Below are positions 59,801-64,000 of a DNA stretch of 64,000 nucleotides, piece after piece. Each line of letters opens with the position of its first letter. The stretch's first letter is position 1. The notes beneath the pieces are model-generated. The model was not told the origin of the DNA. It was given only the letters and a program-made list of their open reading frames with translations, and searched no databases. Source of the DNA: Nemertoderma westbladi (lineage: Eukaryota > Xenacoelomorpha > Nemertodermatida > Nemertodermatidae). A program made the translations under genes and the position numbers. The stretch is from positions 1 to 64,000 of the forward strand of contig JAUCBJ010004176.1 in assembly GCA_032718475.1 (NCBI GenBank). The letters are read 5' to 3'.

Positions 59801-60764
59801 TGTAGTGCAGGTAAGAGTTCAGGGTCCTAACAAAAGTTACATAGTGAATGCCCTCCTTGACTCCGGCAGTACAGGAACATTCATCGATCAAGAACTAGCC
59901 GAAGACATCTTTGCTGGACAACCCAAATTCCGAACTAAGTTAAATATGTCAGGAGTTATACAGGTTTGGAAATCTACCATAATGGCAGATTACTATGTAG
60001 GTGCGTTGTCCACCCCACAGGATAAATTAGGAGAACAAAGTATAAGGTCAGTAAAAATGGTAGCTATAAAGAACTTCGCTAATACCCAAGTAGAGCCTTA
60101 TAACTGGAACGAGGACAAGAGCATCCAACAACTTAAAATACCTCGATTCCAGACGGATTATCCTGGAGTGCAAATACTTATCGGCCAAAACGCGCACGAG
60201 GCGCTCGAGACATTGGAAAAACGACCTGCTCAACCGCAGCCACTACAAACCTATGCGGTAAGAACTAGAGTAGGTTGGTACTTTACTGGCCCTTCCCGCA
60301 GAACTCTCGAAGAGAGACTACCACCAGAAAGAATATGCCAGATAAATGGTTGGGAAGTGGAGAGCAGTGAAGTGGACGAACTAACTGAGGGAACACCATA
60401 CTCCTCAGATAATGACGATATTAACTCCAATGAAGATCAATGGAGACATCGCCCCGAGATGATTAATCTAGCCGACATCGCTTCCAGAGGAGCGACTCCT
60501 CAAGAACGGATAGATACTCCCGGCTGGTTAGGTGGACCCGACTCCCTAAGTAAAGAAGAAGATGAATGGCCTCCCCACCTTAACCCGGCTGAGATTAGAC
60601 AGGCCAAGGGAGCGGAGAAAGTAACACGACAACCCAATCACCCAGCTGGTCGTTTATGTTTACTGGAAAGAGACCAAAAACTGTCCGGAAACTATGGAAG
60701 GCAAGATACTCTTCCTACGACCACTTCCCTAATCCGACAAATATCTAGGGACTCCATAACATAA
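56898..60764 (+). CDS. BEL/Pao retrotransposon Gag-protease ORF lacking RT-RNaseH core
   Basis: 1288 codons without a stop. Seen: an unusual ~350-residue N-terminal part; a coiled coil near 370-440; a Gag region (about 520-690) with LECLEGPPKSMALKFIG and RYLYAKLMAPRK, like the DUF1759 Gag of BEL/Pao; zinc knuckles CALCDGPHRLSAC (from 812), CYNCLRRGHQRRTC and CAKCGAKHH; and a retropepsin-like domain with LLDSGSTGTFID (about 987) and IGQNAHEALE. At about 1189 the frame passes to NLADIASRGATPQERID...PGWLGGPDSL, which in intact elements stands after RT and RNase H. RT, RNase H and integrase are thus missing although the frame is kept. No LTRs were seen. Confidence 0.8.
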   Translation: MSDTKRALSDSSDPLLILPVAVLKRVLIAVEEHQMDWAKSERSTKDSYAGYTKEELKSIVEKQWNFPGPGLPFGLSGAGWGDLYRMGVVWNTRDSAVWKGSVAEYAQRFFSSLRRLEDQLFQRPYGPREQEELLYQVRERVLWIRLILSAYEKVSRISQDTSLRVAIKTLFWRVSLKVQTTTQWKALLTEHMTQGESTDAVFSQVEGEATAEKPQKKDASVTSPDEGDTTDPEGGGNRSRSNRRRRMPHRQKLPNLAPAGRRQLASTDLGSTEPTDQIITVERLPTVVDEPEIIRPVLEITPSVIETPVLPETAYKFPLYSTKLPVPSRTVPESEPVLDAEREIKNLSPVVSRSPATTLATPASAVEWVAEGRREMGLLLEQLREHCLCSSQQVREMEETVQQLKGTVRESRLELQKVQQSIALECDKLVNLQKGIPITPVTVCQPVRSEVLHAQGVEPTRIYTASEVETPIANPIKGDYTPVVNDIPNRPDNNPRNLYTDNSIFNNTMAQESFTRQMARTEARQAVKVGEIDKFNVDEMKWLPFNEYYKDNIQNSVLSNGEKLRFLIECLEGPPKSMALKFIGHPDGLRQVWDTLNIRYGNRNNIARYLYAKLMAPRKFLSSGIIEFSDEIQEICRQLDWLGKSHEYQNYMVVGALASTLPKGGVGTRWDKKVLYTMEQQQRDPTMADLVSFLDGEVKLQLLKQSREKTPENKVSEKPVSRRRVTPVCYTDDGESQASQEEDSGKDTEKFYYVNKTSKNVSKSKARTHDRREQVAKTPLQFPNRVHGRKPEERTRVHNVTQNKVSNIKPNCALCDGPHRLSACAEFLKKSLVDRRTVVWDKRLCYNCLRRGHQRRTCYSDIKCAKCGAKHHILLQSEFERNSPSQVSEPKSHVQFSDVNDTDQSSEWEGFYTDEFSDANESCYLINTAVYRALTYKKDTDNEFSPTNFDRQPSWKPSTSNVGIREFPVVQVRVQGPNKSYIVNALLDSGSTGTFIDQELAEDIFAGQPKFRTKLNMSGVIQVWKSTIMADYYVGALSTPQDKLGEQSIRSVKMVAIKNFANTQVEPYNWNEDKSIQQLKIPRFQTDYPGVQILIGQNAHEALETLEKRPAQPQPLQTYAVRTRVGWYFTGPSRRTLEERLPPERICQINGWEVESSEVDELTEGTPYSSDNDDINSNEDQWRHRPEMINLADIASRGATPQERIDTPGWLGGPDSLSKEEDEWPPHLNPAEIRQAKGAEKVTRQPNHPAGRLCLLERDQKLSGNYGRQDTLPTTTSLIRQISRDSIT

Positions 60765-62390
60765 TAACATATGGAGTGGGTGTGTGACTATATCATTTTA
60801 TATTTGTTTTTATTTTATATTTATGTATGTATTATTACGTAATTTTATTATAATCGTTTTCTTTAATTTTATTTAGTAGAATGTTATTTTAGCGATTATT
60901 TAGTAAATTAGTGCAATATATTAGTGTTTATTACGTACTTAATTACTTATAATATATTTAGTGCGACGGCAAGAAATAATTATTTTTTCTCTTTCCTTAC
61001 TGTCCGTATTATATTATAAATGCGAGACTATAGTAAGATGACATGTCAGTACTTATTAAAGTACAATAAAGCCACTACTATATTTAAGTATTATTGGTAG
61101 GCAGAGTATTAGGAATGCAAAGTTCAGATCCTCGAGTCTCGGCTAAACCAAGCTCTGGGTAGACCTTGGAAACGACTTGCCTCTTCACACTGACATTGCT
61201 TCGTGCGATATTGCTCTCATACCGTATATTAAATAATACATATAGTAGCGTGATGTCCCTCTAACAGTAGCGTAAATCGCAAATAAATCTGTTAAACTTT
61301 TTGACCATCTGTAATTCTAGTCGATTAAGATATCGCGGCACCCACCGATATACTTGAAAGACAAATTCTAGAATCAGTGGTTAACGTCCCCAGACAAGTT
61401 CTGGAATAAATCGGTGCCCATCCTAAATATTAATTTAATATTTATTGAAATCTGTAAAATCTCGATCCTTTAAAATTTCTAGTCAATTAAGATATCGCAG
61501 TATTTACCGATATTCTTAGAAGGACTATTTTATAGAATTAAGGATCCTAAGTCCCCAGATATGCTCTGGAATAAAATTTGTATCAATTTAACATCAAATA
61601 ATAAAATTCACGGGACTAAATTTAAATTCATATTCAAATGAATTTCATAAATTGTCATTTTGTGCAATTTATAACATTCCCAAAATTCCAGTAATTAATA
61701 GATCATGGGAGCGGAGATTCATATTGAGTGTACTAGAGTGCGAGAATCTCCAATATATAGTCAATAGCCGATAAAATTTATAAAATCATGCATAAAGAGG
61801 ATATTGACAATTAAAGAATTACTATTAAATAACATCCCAGATCTGTATGCATGAGGATTACCCTAATTCTACCGCTAGTTTTCCATAATGTCACCATGGC
61901 AACACCCACGCTAGAATTAGAAGCAAGTTAAAAGGAACAATAAAAAGCTTACCCCATTGCGTAGCATAAGAGTATATATAGCGCACTATTAGTATCCAAG
62001 GATACATAGTAATAACGTGACATTCTGGAAGACACTGACTAACGGACAAATGGCATGCATGTGTGCAGTAAGCAATGATTGTATGGAATTTGTGCGTTTA
62101 TAGGTGAATGTTACTACTAAAGTGTGTTTACAGTAGCTAATCGCAATTGTAAAATAGCCCTAACTCTACCGAGATAACCTCAAGTGGATTCAAGCCTTTG
62201 GGACGGACAGTGGTGGGACTTGTGCCGGTTATCGTTGTCGTGCTGTTGCTACATGTTGGCGTAAACACTGCGACAGCGGTACATCGGCGCTGAGAAACCC
62301 ACTGTCCGGGGGCAAAAGCCTAGTAGGCAGCGACGCCCGCTTGCCTAAAATATTAACTTATATTGATATTAATAAACTCAGATAGCAGAT
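60765..62390. other. Region between BEL ORF and ORF1-like pseudogene
   Basis: No gene. Two diverged direct repeats of about 165 bp (61,310-61,440 and 61,470-61,595) share ttctagtc(g/a)attaagatatcgc and gtccccaga...ctggaataaa. From 62,170 it becomes GC-richer and may be the 5' UTR of the next element. Confidence 0.5.
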
Positions 62391-63839
62391 ATGACGGAAT
62401 TGATAGAAGATGACCTTGGTATTAGAGAGTGATATACTCTACCTTTACAAGCGTTTGTGGATAGCTTGATACGCGGTGAAGCCGATCCGACTATTACGGA
62501 GGACGATGGTCGTTATATCGAACCGCCGATGTCCCAAGAGCAACTTACGCGTGAATTGGACTATTGAAAATTAACCGCTCGCTATACGCATCGTAATGGT
62601 ACGTATATGGACTTCTTAACTACCGGCCATCCTATCGATTTACATGATACGGACGATGTAGACACCGAAAGGGAAATGGTTCTATTTAAATATCATACCC
62701 AGCGGCGTCGTAACGATAAACCGAGAATAGATCACGAAAATTCTATTCGTAACAGACTGGGAAGACGAACCAATATGTCTAGAATCTGAGGAGATTCAGC
62801 CTATCGCGCTCGGAACAGCGACAACGATTACATCCTAGAATGGTATCAAAGTCCACAGTGTCTCACTGCGTACGATTATCGCCATGCCAACTATGTTTCT
62901 CGGCAACGTTGTCGGTTATGCGCATCGAGAGACCATGTTACGCCCATGGACACAAACGTCCGCTGTTCCTATTTCCACGAACAACCGGCGATGGAAATTT
63001 ATTGCGCGTATTGCAGATTTAATAATTTGCACATTTTTGCGGTTTGCCCTCAATTTATGACTCAATGTCACCATTGTCAACTAAAGGGACGCGCCAGTTT
63101 CGATTGCCCTTTTAGTAACGATTTGGAAAGCGTAGATGAAATGATCACACTACGTTACATCAGAGCTTGGGAAGCGAGCGCTGATTTACATTGTGATTCA
63201 CGCCATCGCTATTACCCTGGACGCGCTTACGAAGGAGTTTATGCGTTCCATCCTTATTTGTTTGCCTCCGTCGAGCAGAAATCACGCCTATCAAGTTATG
63301 AACTACTGAAGCGCGTTGGAGAATGTATTTCAACCAAATATGTACGCAAATTTCTCAGGAGCATTAATCCGAGTGACATCAATTCTTACAACTTAATAAA
63401 CTTTATCCGTCAAGATCCGGCCTATGGAGACTTATTTGTCAACTCACACCCCGAGTTACAGGAAGTATATCGACGGCCTTACGAGTACCGAGCCCGCGAA
63501 CGCGAGTTGGAAAGAACCATTAAACCAAGGAAGTTTCTAACTGCCTATGGTCCACCCACGGCCCTCGTTCAGACCACTCGTAAAGGACCCGTAAGAGCGG
63601 CTGTCTTGAAACGAGCTCTCAAAGCCGTTAGACCCCTCTCCCCCGACGTTGATGTCAATCAACTCGGCACTTCGACTGGCGGATACACCGACCATAATCC
63701 TATACCCTCTGATGCAATCATATTGCACCCTTCACCCAGGAGTTATAGCCCTCCTTGTAAAGTGGCTCGCCCCAAAGAGAAAAAGAGTCTGGCTAGCTTT
63801 AAAAAACTGCGTAAACGCCGTCCGCGCATGAAAGACTAA
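62391..63839 (+). pseudogene. Retroelement ORF1/Gag-like zinc-knuckle protein with three TGA stops
   Basis: One frame runs from ATG 62,391 to TAA 63,837 and is interrupted only by TGA at 62,430, 62,565 and 62,787. The last 297 codons are open. Seen: CRLCASRDH, CAYCRFNNLHIFAVCP and CHHCQLKGRASFDCP, three C-x2-C knuckle-like motifs at about residues 175-235, and a basic C terminus (KKSLASFKKLRKRRPRMKD). ORF1/Gag proteins of retroelements combine such motifs. The downstream 83 bp shared with the RT copy at 53.9 kb ties it to that family. Confidence 0.6.
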
Positions 63840-63917
63840 CTGTTTAGAGTATTTTCGTATTTGAGAAACTGTGATTTTGTATATTTTATAGACTTAAATC
63901 CCATTTTCTGGGAGCGG

Positions 63918-64000
63918 TGTAAAAGCTTTTGTGGGATAACTGATACGTTTGCCTTTGCTGGCCAGTTCCCCCCAGTCGCTAGAATACTCTCAAAGGGATT
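63918..64000 (+). repeat. 83-bp segment shared with 53,871-53,953, cut by window end
   Basis: Identical to the segment after the RT ORF. The homology probably continues outside the window. Confidence 0.9.

Noticed and set aside
55060-62390. LTRs flanking the BEL/Pao ORF
   Set aside because: No direct repeat of LTR length could be found by eye on the two sides; a computed self-alignment would be decisive.
62430-62789. TGA recoding (selenocysteine or altered code)
   Set aside because: No SECIS-like structure was sought successfully, nearby host genes use TGA as stop (LSM7), and a decayed retroelement explains the stops.

Overview
The window comes from an animal nuclear genome. It carries GT-AG introns ranging from about 42 bp to more than 10 kb, metazoan ciliary, ESCRT, snoRNP and LSm genes, an L1-type cell adhesion molecule with an ankyrin-binding FIGQY tail, a tRNA-Pro gene, LINE and BEL/Pao retroelements, and many short repeats. 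A bilaterian marine invertebrate is the best guess; the sequence alone does not allow a species call.

From position 1 to 35,936 the minus strand carries one large gene, an RPGR (retinitis pigmentosa GTPase regulator) orthologue. I could place 14 consecutive exons with matching reading phases. Exons 1-6 encode the RCC1 beta-propeller. Exons 7-14 encode a linker and a long Lys/Glu-rich tail comparable in position to the vertebrate ORF15 tail, and the gene runs off the left edge. Its introns hold huge minisatellites (about 3.5 kb at 4.3-7.8 kb and 9 kb at 9.2-18.2 kb), a tRNA-Pro gene, SINEs, LINE remnants and palindromic elements. In intron 4 lies a complete intronless gene on the plus strand (28,447-30,816) for a reduced L1CAM/neuroglian-like protein.

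Further right on the minus strand are NOP58 (single exon), LSM7 (two exons), a small unrecognised two-exon gene at 51.2-51.6 kb, and CHMP2A (single exon). The stretches between them hold repeats and a cluster of an unusual 13-bp motif.

The right end (50.2-64.0 kb) is dominated by retroelements. It contains a LINE fragment, a 2.8 kb unit with inverted arms of about 450 bp around a reverse transcriptase ORF, a 1288-codon BEL/Pao Gag-protease ORF whose RT-RNaseH part is missing but whose frame is intact, and a zinc-knuckle ORF1-like pseudogene.

The most notable observation concerns three RPGR introns. Each starts with a tandem array whose unit includes the 5' splice site itself (and 4 to about 29 bases of exon), so each strong donor is repeated from 4 to about 160 times. 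The second is a tRNA-like SINE in which a hammerhead-ribozyme-like fold sits between the A and B boxes, with two direct copies exactly 351 bp apart.
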